Below, piece by piece: positions 1-13,000 of a stretch of DNA of 64,000 nucleotides. Position numbers and translations under genes: made by a program. The DNA comes from Strongylocentrotus droebachiensis (taxonomy: Eukaryota > Echinodermata > Echinoidea > Camarodonta > Strongylocentrotidae). A model generated the notes under the pieces. It saw nothing but the letters and a program-made list of their open reading frames with translations, was not told the DNA's origin and did no database searches. Every line of letters starts with the position of its first letter. The first letter of the stretch is position 1. The DNA lies in NCBI GenBank assembly GCA_035222895.1, contig JAVYIG010000648.1, positions 62,001 through 126,000 of the forward strand. The letters are read 5' to 3'.

Positions 1-1538
1 TGTTATATTGCTCTGGTTCATATCATTAAGAAACGGAAAGTCAATTTTCATTCATATTTATTATATTCAAATTTAATTTTATTCCGGTCAATATCAGGCC
101 AAAAACGTGCATCAGTGTGCGTGCAAAATTTAAAAATGCACAAAATTGTCTCAAATTCATTTTGCATATGTTTCAGGCCATGTTATTGCATTTTATTAAA
201 AAATCGCGCAAACGCGCATGCGCTCACATTTTTGTTCGTCATGGCCGTACGCAACATAGAATCACCATTTTTCTTCTCTCATGATATTTCACATTTTTTT
301 CCAAACAATTTGATACCATGTTTTTCTCTTTATGACCATAAATAACGAGATGAGCGTCCATTAACGATAAATGTCCATGCGCGCGAGCTCTTGTAATAGG
401 TAGCATATATGGGCAAAAACATACCTATACAAGATCCACTTTAGCTCTTTGGGATGCTTGGGAACCCCAATTTTTTTTCTTCATATTTGGATAGAGTATA
501 AGTCAGAAATATGATTTCATGTCTCATTTGGCCATTCAATTTATTGTCATAATAGTGCAAAATTTCAATTGAAGGCGACATGTCAGAATTTTCTTAATTT
601 ACGTGTTATGCCTATGGAAGATGAATTTCGTTCACATCATAAATCTACATAACATGACATTGTTCTTTGAGCAGTATCACGCTTAATTATTTTGCTCCAG
701 TTTCTCCCTAATGTTGTTATATTATAGCTGAGACTATGGGCTATAGAGGACATTCCTTTTGATTTTTGATCTGATGTTGGGAACATGTCTAAATTTGTAA
801 TTTAAAGTTGAAATTGCGACTATGCCAAGTCCGTTTGTCAGCTTTGCCTGTAAAGTCTATGAGAAATATTTTAATCCATTAGTTAAAACATTTGCCTCCC
901 ATTCAATCGTTCCTGGTTCGAAGGTTCGATTCCCGATGGGTCAATTTTTGTTTTGCTTCCATTTTCCATTTGATTTTATCACCTTCTTCAACTATCATAA
1001 CATAAAACAATCACAAACAATGTATAGAATGCCTAATTTTGTGTGATATTTCTTTGGGAGATGAATGTCAATAGTTTGTGTATTACCCTATGGGAAATCT
1101 GATTCCTTGTCGTGTATTAAACCCATATATTAGATAGCTTAGACAGATACCAAGATGTGATTGGTCCATAGCTCGTCACGTGATATCAATTGCGAGGATC
1201 CAAATTGTTATATTTTCCTGGCCGGTTATATTTTACCAGCTGGTGAAATGAATATGTTTTTAATCAATGCATGTCGCCCTCTTGAGGACTGTATGTCACC
1301 AATTACACACATTACACCATTACCAAATTTTTTTTCCCCTTGAAATTATTTTTTTCCACATTTTCTTTTTTTCCCCAAAAATGCTTTTTTGGGTACCTTA
1401 AGAATTTTTTTTTTTTCCAAATTTTTTGTATAAACTTTTTTTTCTAAAATTTTGATTGTTCCGAAAAAAATTCGGGCGAAAAAAAATATGGACCCCCCAC
1501 CCTCCAAAAAAAAATCAAACCAAGGCTATCTAATATAA
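1..1538. other. AT-rich intronic or upstream sequence
   Basis: No exon with a recognisable domain. Contains T-runs and a degenerate T-rich patch at about 1327-1510. Small ORFs here carry no family signature. Confidence 0.5.
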
Positions 1539-1702
1539 CAGTTATTGACTGGCAGGGGGTATATAACATTCTTTGGACCTGAAGGGAGTTATATTTTCCC
1601 TCAGCGCTGCGCGCTTCGGGAAAATATAAGCACTTGGGGAAATATAACTCCCTTCAGCGGTCCAAATAATGTTATATTACAGCCCCTGCCAGTCAATAAC
1701 TG
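1539..1702. repeat. Hairpin MITE with about 60-bp inverted arms
   Basis: Ends are CAGTTATTGACTGGCAGGGG and its complement, the arms continuing into a shared TTATATTTTCC-type core with a GC-rich loop (cgctgcgcgc). TA-rich flanks are compatible with a TA or TATA target duplication. Confidence 0.85.
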
Positions 1703-1870
1703 TATAATAGAGTTAATCTCCCTAGTATGCTACGATATCAAGTCGTCCCATTTCTATGATGCTAGTCTCCTTCCCAGACGTTTATATTTTCCCGTTATTC
1801 AGCCCAGGTATATGCAATGTTCACGTCTCTCCCACGGACTTAAAATTGTTGACATGTCTATAACTTCTCT

Positions 1871-2876
1871 CTATACCGTGTGTCTCAAAAAAAACGTAAC
1901 ACTTTTGAAATGGTTGCCAAATTGAGCATATATAATTTTATGGAAAAATGTTGATATGTATGGAAAGCTAAAGGACCAACCTTTCATATGATATGAAAAA
2001 ATTGAAAAAAAAATCATGCTTCGATGAACAGTGTTCACTTAAGTTAGAGGTATGAAAATGGGCCTGCGCAGGATTTTTCCTTCCAATTTTGGACAGGTAA
2101 GTTACTTTTAGCATACAAAATAAGTTTGATATGAGATATTCATGATCGATGGATTAAGAGTTAAAAGGATGTTTTGAATACCAGTCCTTTCTCTCTGTCA
2201 TTTATCAATCCCCAAACACCACCCCTGCCACACACACACACACACACACACACCAACTTCCACTCCCATCTTATTGTATCATTGATCTGGTAGATGTGAA
2301 CAGGATGAAGGAAGAATGGGAAAATGTTAAATTGAAATACCGTATTCAAAATCATAATTGACATTATGCAACCCACTCTCCTCCCCCCCACAACCTTTTC
2401 CCATCCCATCACCTACCCCTTGCCTTTTCTTTATCAGTTTTCTTCCGTAAGTTTGGTGGATCATCAATCACATTTTATTCAGGTTTTATGAATGACCCAA
2501 ACATGTAATAGCTAAGTACATCATTCATTATGCATTGAAAATACCAGAATTCGAGGTATTCAAAATATCCTTTTGATTCAAAATATCCTTTTGATCCATC
2601 GATCATGAATATCTCATATCGACCTTATTTTGTAAGTTACAAGTAATTTACCTGTCCAAAATTGGAAGGAAAAATCCTGCGCAGGCCCATTTTCATACCT
2701 CTAACTTAAGTGAACACTGTCCATCGAAGCATGATTTTTTTTTAATTTTTTCATATCATATGAAAGGTTGGTCCTTTAGCTTTCCATACATATAGACATT
2801 TTTTCATAAAATTATATATGCTCAATTTGGCAACCATTTCAAAAGTGTTACGTTTTTTTTGAGACACACGGTATAG
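1871..2876. mobile_element. Fold-back element with about 284-bp terminal inverted repeats
   Basis: Left arm 1871-2155 and right arm 2594-2876 are near-complementary, beginning CTATACCGTGTGTCTC. TA dinucleotides at the ends suggest a Tc1/mariner-type MITE. The interior (about 440 bp) has a CA microsatellite at 2228-2252 and no transposase. Confidence 0.87.
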
Positions 2877-2927
2877 TAAATATTTAAAAGAAATTATGCT
2901 GGAAATATTGAATGCATCATTCTCCAT

Positions 2928-3180
2928 TGCATCTCTCTCTCTCTCTCTCCTCTCTCTTGCTTTGTTTTCCTTCTCCTCTGTTGTTCTGCACCCTCTCCTT
3001 CTCTTGCTCCGTCTCTGCATCTCTCTCTCTTTCTCTCTCTCTCTTTCACCGCCTCCCTCTCTGTGTCTCCCTCTCCCTCTCTTGCTCTGCCTCCCTGTTC
3101 TTCTCTTGATCTGTCTTCCTCTGTCTCTGCCTCTCCTTTTCTCTACTCTCTCACCTCTGGCTATCCCTATTTTATGTCTT
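2928..3180. repeat. CT-rich microsatellite tract
   Basis: Long pyrimidine-rich run of CTCTCT units mixed with CCT and TGT. It generates spurious Leu/Ser-rich ORFs. Confidence 0.85.
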
Positions 3181-3853
3181 CGGACATTCCTTAATCTTCT
3201 CTAGCTGTTTCCTTTGCCCTTTGTATTCTTATTTTACCCCAACCATGTTTTCTTACTTACCTCTCTTCTTCAAAGTGCGTGCATTCTGCTTCCTCTTTTA
3301 TCCCTCTGTCCAGCTCATGTATTTTTATATGACTATACCCCGTCTCCCTCTCTCCTTCCCTATATCTATCTACTGCCATACATCTCTCTTTCTCTTCATC
3401 TCTTCATAAGTGATCCTTAAAAAAATGTCAAGACCACATTCGTCTTCAGTGACAAATTCTTATTTCGTTATTATGTTGTTATTTTTTGTTCTTTTATTTT
3501 CAATTTTTGTTGCTGCTTTAATTAGTATTTGCTTGAACTGGACCTATAGATTTGATCTCATATATATATATATATACATTTTGTACAAGGCAATGTTAAA
3601 TACACTCATGTGCAGTCAGGCAAGAATACAATAATTGCATTATATATATGAATGTTACCATAATCAGATATATGCACTTTCATACAAATTAAATAATCCC
3701 CATCCTCCTCTCAATCAATAAAGTTGATTTTTAATAACTTTTTTTGTTACATATAGACAAAACACAGCATTAATCAATCGTCTTCTTCATGTTGCTTTGT
3801 TACTTCATTACATTTATTTGAATCTCTTGCATATTCTTTCTCTTCTTACATAG

Positions 3854-4009
3854 GCCATGTGAGCATGGAACATGCATTGATGGAATCAACTCTTTCTCCT
3901 GTGACTGTGAAGCTGGGTACACAGGCCATACATGCAGTGAAGACAGATTTTGTGATGCCAACCCATGTCAGAACGGGGGATCATGTGAAAACCTAAACAC
4001 AAAATTCAG
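3854..4009 (+). CDS. Exon: end of EGF 1 and start of EGF 2
   Basis: Acceptor acatag, donor cag|gtaatc; phase 2 to 2. Starts inside an EGF at PCEHGTC, ends EGF 1 with GYTGHTC, then opens EGF 2 ([12 protein letters not shown]). The first cysteine of EGF 1 must come from an exon upstream of the window. Confidence 0.87.
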
Positions 4010-7000
4010 GTAATCTAAACATATAGCAAGGGCTTATTAGCATAGCATAGCTTAGTTTAGAACATGTTCTATGAATTTAACCTTTTCCATATAAATTGTT
4101 GGGAGTGGCCCCCTTTTCTATAAACATCAGGCTGCTGATGCCTTTGTTCTAATAAGCATTTTTGATTTAATCTAATAGTTCTATAAATCGTTCATTCCTT
4201 TCTACATTGTAGTTGCCAATGTGCTCCAGGATTTCAGGGATCAACATGCAGCAGGCAAATAGACTACTGTCGTCGAAGACCATGCACAAGTGGGAATACC
4301 GTACGCTGTGAGAATCTAATCGGTGGTTACACATGTATGTGCAAGGATGGTTTCACTGGGTTAGAATGTGAGTCTGAGATCAACGAATGTGAGATGTCAC
4401 CATCCCCTTGTCAGAATGATGGAAGGTGTATCAACCAATGGGGAACATTCACCTGCCAGTGTCAAGTAGGCTTCTCTGGTTACCGGTGTGAAGTAAGTAT
4501 AGCCAGGTGTCTTCATCTTTTCAAAGATACTTAAAGTAGACATTCTAAGACAATCCCAAATATTGAGATAATTATATCAATAGAAAGCTTTTAACCCCCA
4601 GAATAACACTAAATGGCGTTCAACCGACAAAACAAGTTCAGAATAGTGAATTTATGCGAGTAAACTTCACCAAAATCTCGAAGTCGGAAATGCAGAAATG
4701 CACAGAGAAACCGGGTCCTCTATTCTTGACGTCACAACCGGTGATCATGGGCTTAGTGAGAGTGAATGGCAATGATATGCCCACGTAAATGCTATCCTGT
4801 CAGAGCTTAGAATTGTTGATGTTAACAAGTTTATATGATAGATTTTCTGTTTTTAATTTAATGAAGAATAACGAAGAATAATAATAATAAAGAATTCGGT
4901 TGCTTTATGTGCTTCTTTGCAGAGTCACTCCTTTGCCACCCACACATGCATTTTGCACACAATAATAGGCATTGATTGATGGTAGGATTGCTTTGCTTTA
5001 CAAACGTACCCATTTCCAGTCTTGATTAGCTCAACGACAAATATCATTTTAACACTGGTACAGATTAATCTTGCACAGGAAACAATTCACTAATTTTGAA
5101 GCCATTGGTATAATATGTATCCCAGGAAAAATTCCAATGTGGCACTGGGAGATATTGTGTGAGCTTTTATGTATGCCAAAGAGTTAGTTTAGCTCAGACC
5201 ATAGTTTCCAGCACACGATGTATTTCAATTACTAAATCCTACCATATACACTGGTAAATAAAGTTATTATCAAAGGACATTTTGTGCCTAATACAGGGCC
5301 TATTTACGTCATTTAACTTTTAAATTTTTCTTCTGTGTAAATCTGCCTTCTACACTTACCTTATCACAGAGAAACTTATACACTGTACCATTTCTTTTTT
5401 TACCATTTCAACAGATAAACATTGATGACTGTGTGAGCCACGGCTGTGAAAATGGGGCGTCCTGTGTCGATGGCATCAATAGCTACATTTGTCTTTGTAC
5501 TGAAGGAAGATACGGGTTACGGTGCCAGCTGAAGACAACACCATGTGATAACAACCCCTGCTTCAATGGTGGTGTGTGCACTGTTAATCAAGATGGTTTC
5601 CTCTGCGAATGTCTGTCTGGTTTTACAGGACCTACCTGCGAAGTTGACATTGATGACTGTGTCAATCATCACTGTGCTAGTAGCTCGACTTGTGAAGACC
5701 AGGTATTTCTAAGTGACTTCAAACATGAAGTAGCTAAGATATAAGTAAACTCTACCTGACAGTGAAATTAACCTGTGAGGCAGACATTTGTTTCCATCAG
5801 ATGGTGCTGTCACATAGCACCAGCTATATACCAAGGGGCCCATACCATTTGATTTAAATTTCCTGCCCAAAGATTTTATTTTTGCTTAATTTTCCAACGT
5901 GTCCTAATCTTTTCCGTTCTGTCTCCATACCCGGTCCTACCGCTTACAATGTCCTCGTACCAGCTAGTGTCACCATGTTGGCCGTTCCCTCGCCGGGTCC
6001 TCACCGGGTGGGTACCGGCCGCTTACTGCCCGAAACGCACCCGTACAATTTGCTAAATGTTCGCTCCGCCTTGAGGAGGTCACACACCATGTATAAAAGC
6101 TGGGCACTCACCGGCCGGTCACACTTCAGTTCTCGAGTTCATGGATGTACATTCTCCTCATCGTTCTTCTAAAAATTCTTCATAATTCTTCATAATGCCT
6201 ACACAAGGAAGAAAAGCAGCTGGCAGGGGGAGGGGCAAAACTAGGAAGCTTCCCGATCCGCAGGAAACAAAGGAAACCTTTTTATACAGTAAAATATGTA
6301 GTCACGGTATCTGGCACGGTTTCAGAACGGGCGCAATGTTTAACACACGGCAACAGGCAAGTATGGAGACGTTATGAGGAGGATTGATAAGGTAAGAGGA
6401 TGTTATAAGGTCGTTAAGAGAGCGGTTGAACATTAATAGACCAGTGAGGGGGGGGGGGGCCGTATGTAGTCGGTATGAGGCGGTGGGTCAACGTTGAGCG
6501 AACGGTGCGAGCCCAGAGAGAACCCGGTATGAGGCCGGTATCAACACGGTACCAGCCTGTCGATAAAAATATTACACGTTTCACCATTCTCATCGCCTCA
6601 TGAACGGGTCCATAACGACCTTGAACTGGCCCATCGTCCTTATACCGTCCTTTTACTGCCTCATACCTGGTTTTCACTGTGTGCCACCGCTTGTACCCAC
6701 ACAGTGCAAGTTTTGGGCGGGTCTCGCTAATGGGGCTTTCACAAATAAATTCCGGGGCCTTTACGGCGAGTAAAAACAGACATTTTGGGAATTTTCGGCT
6801 GGTGCCTGGCCGGCTCCCGTACAGTTCCTACGGGCGCCGGGACATTTTTCACCATCCGTACAGGCGCCGTGGTGCTGAGTTGGCTGCTCCCAATTCTCTC
6901 GGCGTTTTCATCTGACCGTTAGGCTGCAGAAAGTCTGTAAAGGGCCCATGTACGGGTGCCGTGCGGGCTCCGAACGGTGCCCGACGGGCCCCTCACGATT

Positions 7001-10000
7001 TTTTCTGTCAATTCTCAATGGAGGCGCAGATGTCAGAAGACAAATAGTTCAGTGCACCGCACGGCACCCATACGGGGGCCTTGAGGACCCCGGCCAGCCC
7101 CGGGAGCCATTGGGTGCACCTGTTCAAACCAGCCGGCACCTGGCCTGCACCCTTACGGGCGCCTTGCATTTTCACACGACCAATTTTCACCGGGCACCTC
7201 CAGGGCGCCGCAGAATATGTGACTGCACATGCCGTAGAAATGAAAATCAGAAGGGTCCCGTACGGTCTCTAAAATCCACGGGAAGCCGTTGATCGCTCAC
7301 GGGAAGCCGTTGATCGCTCAACGCCCGTGTGCCCTCACGTTGTTCCACCGTCCGCACAAAATTTGCCACACGATGGCACATGATGGGCTTAGCAGGCACC
7401 ATGTAGCAGCTACTTTAGCAATTACTCACAGTAGTTTACCCAATACCTGCTACATAACTATTACATGGACTTACCAGTATTTACAGCCCAATGGTGTACC
7501 ATCATATCGAATACATTTTTGTATGTTTAGCTAGCAAAAACAGGAAACCAAAATAACTATTTAATGAGACTGCACCTTTCATTGCCTCTTTCTTTCCATG
7601 GCCTTTACTATTAAGGAGATATATATATATACACTGTATTTTGTTTGTTTTTGTCATAAAGTGGGATAGCTTCAGCTGTATATGTCCACAAGGTATAACT
7701 GGAGACTATTGTGATCAGGAAATAGATGACTGCCTTTGTAATCCTTGTCAGCATGGAGCAACTTGTATAGATGGAAGATCAAGTGTTACTTGTACCTGCG
7801 CAAGTGGTTAGTGGCAAATATCAATTTTTCAGGCATGAGATTCCTCCGCGGATACACAGATTTTCCATGTTTTTAATAATTTTGGGGAAGTTAAAAAAAG
7901 GGACCTTAATTTGTCATGCTGTATGACCGGTTAGGTGCAGCGAGTATCCAATTGGTTGGAGATGCGAATAGCCAAATGAACCTCATGCAACTGACGTAAT
8001 AATGTCTCTCTCAAAAGCACAGAAAATATGTCACAACTGACAATAACAAAACAAATTCAGGGAAAGTGATGTCTCGCCCTAGATAATATAGATAATATTC
8101 TACATTTAGAAGTAGTATAACTGAATACATTTGCAAAGCAATGGCACAAGATTTTTCAACAAACAATCAACCTCAAAACGTTTTAATTTCCCTTTTTTCA
8201 TACCCATGCTTAGGTAGCTTCCTATACCCCTGCTATAGCAGCCGCGCCCAGCGAGTCTGCATGTTAGATGTATAACAAGAAATCTCTACTCATACGAGGA
8301 TCAAGAAAACATTAATGCAAATAGAGAAATATTTCCACATTTGTATGGTCATTACAGATCTACTGAGGTTTGTTTGTGGTCTTATTAACCCTAATAAGGC
8401 CGGGCTATTTGAAGTCTTACTACGGCCGGGGGGGGGGGGGGGGGGGCCATTATGGCCCCCCCTAAGATCTTGGCCGTGAATAGGCCGATCTCCGCGAAAA
8501 TTTGCACACATGTCAAGTGAAGTGTATAGAACAATATGATAATTTCAATTTTTTGAAAAAAATCCCTCATTTGCATATTTATGGTAATTTATGCAAATAA
8601 CGTCATAAAATCACATTTTTACCCATAAATCCTATATTATTCATATTTAAGCATTTTTTTTCACTACATATATTCATTAGACCATTTGGAACAATAATAC
8701 GGCAAAAAAAATTGGAAGAGCCAGCTTATTCTTTATGTTATCTCTTGTTTTGATAATTTCTGATGTATTTCATTGTTTTTTTAATTTATTTATGTTATTT
8801 TTTTTATTTTTTTTTCATTTCTTCCTACAATTCAACTATTTTGACTCCCAAAACAACCACCTAAACTTTAAACAAGACCCAATAACCAATGTTTGATCTA
8901 TTTTTTGAAAAAATGACATTTCCATATGTTTTGTACACAAATCACAAAAATGAGCGATTTTCGGGCTGACATGCAAAGACAAAAGGTCACGTGACCTTGT
9001 AACTATAGGTCCGATTTTTTTTTTTTTTTTTTTTTTTAAGATGCGCAAGACTCGAAAGAAAAAAGTCAGCGAGCGGCGAGGAGCCATCCATATGCGTTCT
9101 GGAACAATCAGAAAAATTGTGGAGGGGGGGCCATAATGGCCCCCCCCCCCCCCGGCCTTATTAGGGTTAAGTATATCGTCTATAATATAAAAAAATTAGA
9201 ATTCTTTCATTGACAATTTATAAACACCTACGATAGTAACATTCATTTTCATAGCAGCCGAACCAGCATTATTTTATGGTAACATGCTAGCTGGCCAGCT
9301 TCCCAACATGCACCTTCATATCCCAGTATTTTTCTGTGCGAAGCTAATCTGGTGCTGGCATAAGTAGCCTCATGGGCTAACAGCCAGCAGACTAGCTTTC
9401 CACCAGACCGTTCATGTTCCATTGAGAGTGTAGTGGTCCGTATGCACCCATATGCCTTTTCGATCAGCTGTGGAATTAGAATTAAGAAATCTACGACAGA
9501 TGATGATTTTTTTGTGTACAAATATCTGGTCACTTTCCCTCTTATTTCATTGGTTGTACAGCCCCCCCCCCCCCTCCCCCCATATTTTATCTCTCCAAAT
9601 TTGCCCCTTTAGATTTATTGTCTATTGTGTTTTCAAGTTGATGTGGTGAAAATATTTTTTGGTGCGAATTTGCCTCAGATCAATAGGTTTAACTTTAAGG
9701 CAAAAGTCATGGATTAAATATACGTCAGAGCTCACAATTGGGGTTCCTTTTTGCCAAATTGCTTCAGCTCCAGACGCTGAATCCCCGCACAGTGTTCCTC
9801 TTATTCCAGATACCTTATACCTGATATCTGCAATTGTTGAAACAAGCAAGCAATATTTATGATAAATGCATTGACCATTATTGTTGCATTTTCTAATAGA
9901 AAAGAGTATCAATAGTTTCAAGATGCAAGTGAAGTGCAGATAAGTTAACAATGTGCTGTTGTAAAAAAGAAGACATGTTGTTCTTAGTTCATTCTAATTC

Positions 10001-13000
10001 TACAAAACTTTACAAGAACACATTGTATGAAAAAATTGGAACAGTATTCTTTTTTTTCTTCGTGTTTCAGTGTTTATACTTGAAATCTTTAGAGATGAAT
10101 AACATTATTTATCGCTTTATTTCAGGATTCATTGGAAAGTTCTGTGAGGTCGACATTATGGAATGCTCCTCAGACCCTTGTGCAAATTCTGGTACATGTA
10201 TAGAGGGAACTGATCGGTTTGATTGCCAGTGTGCAGAAGGTTATCGGTAAGTCTGATACAAGTCAAATCAATCAGATTTCAAATTAGGATCATTAGAATA
10301 ATTAGTTAACATTATTATCAAAGTAATTACAAAAAAAGATTCTTTTGATTTTCTTGGTGATGGGATAATGTTTATGAAGAGAATGAATGTAAAGAGGACA
10401 AAGGCCTGACTGGACACAATGTGAGGGGGAACAATATGCTTTGAGATATGCTGAAAGTGAAGATGGATGGCAAGAGACAGACCAATACGCATGATGGCGT
10501 ATGGAATGAAGTATGACTCACCTTATGAGGTTGGAGAAGGGAGTGACCAGATGACTCTGGTGTGTGGACCTGCTGGTGGACAACGCTTTCAAGAAGAAGA
10601 ATATTTGTGAGGATGCAGGATATATGTACATGACCATTTGTAACTGTTTTGTAGAGTTGAATCACCTTTTATATAAAATTATGGAAAGTGTTAAGGAATT
10701 TTCTAATGTGCTATCATGAGGTATCCCTTAATTTCTTATTATTGTATCCCCCTGATGAGAATAGTTGAATTCAACACATGCCGCTGCATCACGTTACTTC
10801 AATTATGTGGACTTTATACTGGCCTCATTTCTTGACGAGTTTATTTCTAGTTCTGAACAGAAATGTATAATGGTTGAATCGATCTAGACCCCAATTGTTT
10901 TGTGGATGCCGTCCCTGGTGTTACACCCTTTAGTCATGGTTCATATTTTAGTGGGTGTCTTGTGTACCCTCTACAGGCCACATCTCTCTACAGAGTTAGC
11001 TCAAATTTGGTAAATGGTGATTTGTCATTTGTCCAGTAGATATGTCTCATTTTTGGTGATGCTGTCTTCATTATTTTGTCTCATGCAGGGATATACTTGT
11101 GCTTGTATGTTTAATAGTGTACATGGTAACCTTCTTATTTATCGTTGAATTGAATTCATGATTGGTATTAGGAGGTGTGTCATGGGAAAGTCTAGATGCC
11201 TATTGATTTGTTATGGTGCTGCCACCATTGTTTAGATCTTAGACATGAAGATTAAAAAATCTCAATCTACTGGATGTGCTACGTGTGCTCTACAGGTTGC
11301 AGTCCTTAATGGGTTGTGTTAAATTTCCAGTGAAGGTGTATCATGAACAAAATATAGATGCCTTTTGTTTGTGATGATGCTTCCCCCAGTGTTCCGCCTT
11401 TTACAGGGTCAAAGGTGAGTGTGATTTAAGTACTGTTATTGAATGAAGATAAAAAATTGCCATAAAGGATCAAAGCAATCATTTTATCACAGATTTGTAG
11501 ACCTACGTATACATGTACATCTTAGACTTGTAAGCAGGGCCCCGTAACACTAAGCTTTGCAATTGATCGTACACTTGATTGTTTGGATTGATTGCATTGA
11601 AGACTATATGAAGTAAACCGTAAAAACTAATCGTACAATGAATTGCTATGGTTTGTGTTATGGAGTCGAGGCTAGGTCTACATAACATCACACGGAGAAC
11701 CGTTTATTTAGAGTTAATGATGATCTGTTTTTGTTTTATTTTATGTCCTTTCAGGGGCACAACATGTGAAGAATTTATTAGCTCCTGTGTGTCCAACCCA
11801 TGCAAGTATAACGGCACCTGCACAGACGGCTTCATGCAGTACATGTGTACATGTGCTGCAGGTTATACAGGAGACACATGTGAGACAGGTATATAGGTTT
11901 ATGATTCTGTTGATAGCCTCTGTTTAATGTGCACTGTACATCAGATAATGTTGTACACTGTAGTTTATTCGTTGTGTAATAGAGGGGTGAATTAAAGCAC
12001 TGGAATATTCCACTGTGGGATAATGACTAATATAATGTTTTAGAGGGCTACACCAGTACACAAAAAGAAGAATGAATATTCAATGATTGCAATAGGAATC
12101 AAGATATGATACATTGTCTGTTGTGAGCTAGCAATTAAAGCATGAACTCATAATACAGCTACAGCCTGTTTCAAAATGAATGATGTTGAAATCAAATGTT
12201 TCTTTCAATTACATGTTTCTGTCATTTTTACCCTAGTTATTCCAGACAATTATGATCTTAGACTCAATGATCAGATGGCATCCATTAGTTTTTCTGCTTC
12301 TGTGGTCAATGGGTCTTCAAATCTGACCTTATCATTATGGGTGAAAGTGCAGATGGCATCTCCGAATAAACAACTTATAGACATGCGGATTGGTAACCTC
12401 AAGTTTACTGTCCAAAATCCTTGCAGTCTTGCATTTATACATGCCGGGTGAGTACATGTCTGTAATCCAACTTCTCCAAAATGGCAGTCCTAGTCTGTTC
12501 CCTGGCAGGGTCGCATGACATTTTATAATTGCATGTCGGGCCAAACTGAACAACGATCACCATCTTCTATTCATGTATTGCTTTTCCTAAATTTGCCGTT
12601 GCTTACCCTAGGCCTTTTGGTTGAACATAATGTGACTTAAAATGTAGCGAGATATATTTCTGAAGCAATAAAAGCACAAAAAACAAAGGAAAACCTTTTA
12701 CATACATGTATTTACCCCACGAAAACAACCTCACCAAAAAGGCCTAGTCAGAATAGGAATAATGTTTCACTCATTCCAGTACATTCTCATGATGTTTTAT
12801 ATTTTAGTGAAACTCCGTCATCCAGTACGCTGTCTGTATGTGATGATGGTTGGCATCACATGCTGCTGGTATTCCGTGATTCTGGAAGGTGGTCTGCTGC
12901 GGTTGATGGCTCCCATGTTATGAGTCGAGATGATGACCCTCGTCTGTACAATTTGTCAGGAACAATGCATCTTTCTTTTGGAACTGAGGAGCTGGACCAG

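Noticed and set aside
115..345. Small frame near the window start
   Set aside because: No domain, splice context or conservation clue; low-complexity AT-rich setting.
2896..3420. Leu/Ser-rich frames resembling signal peptides or membrane proteins
   Set aside because: CT-rich low-complexity tract.
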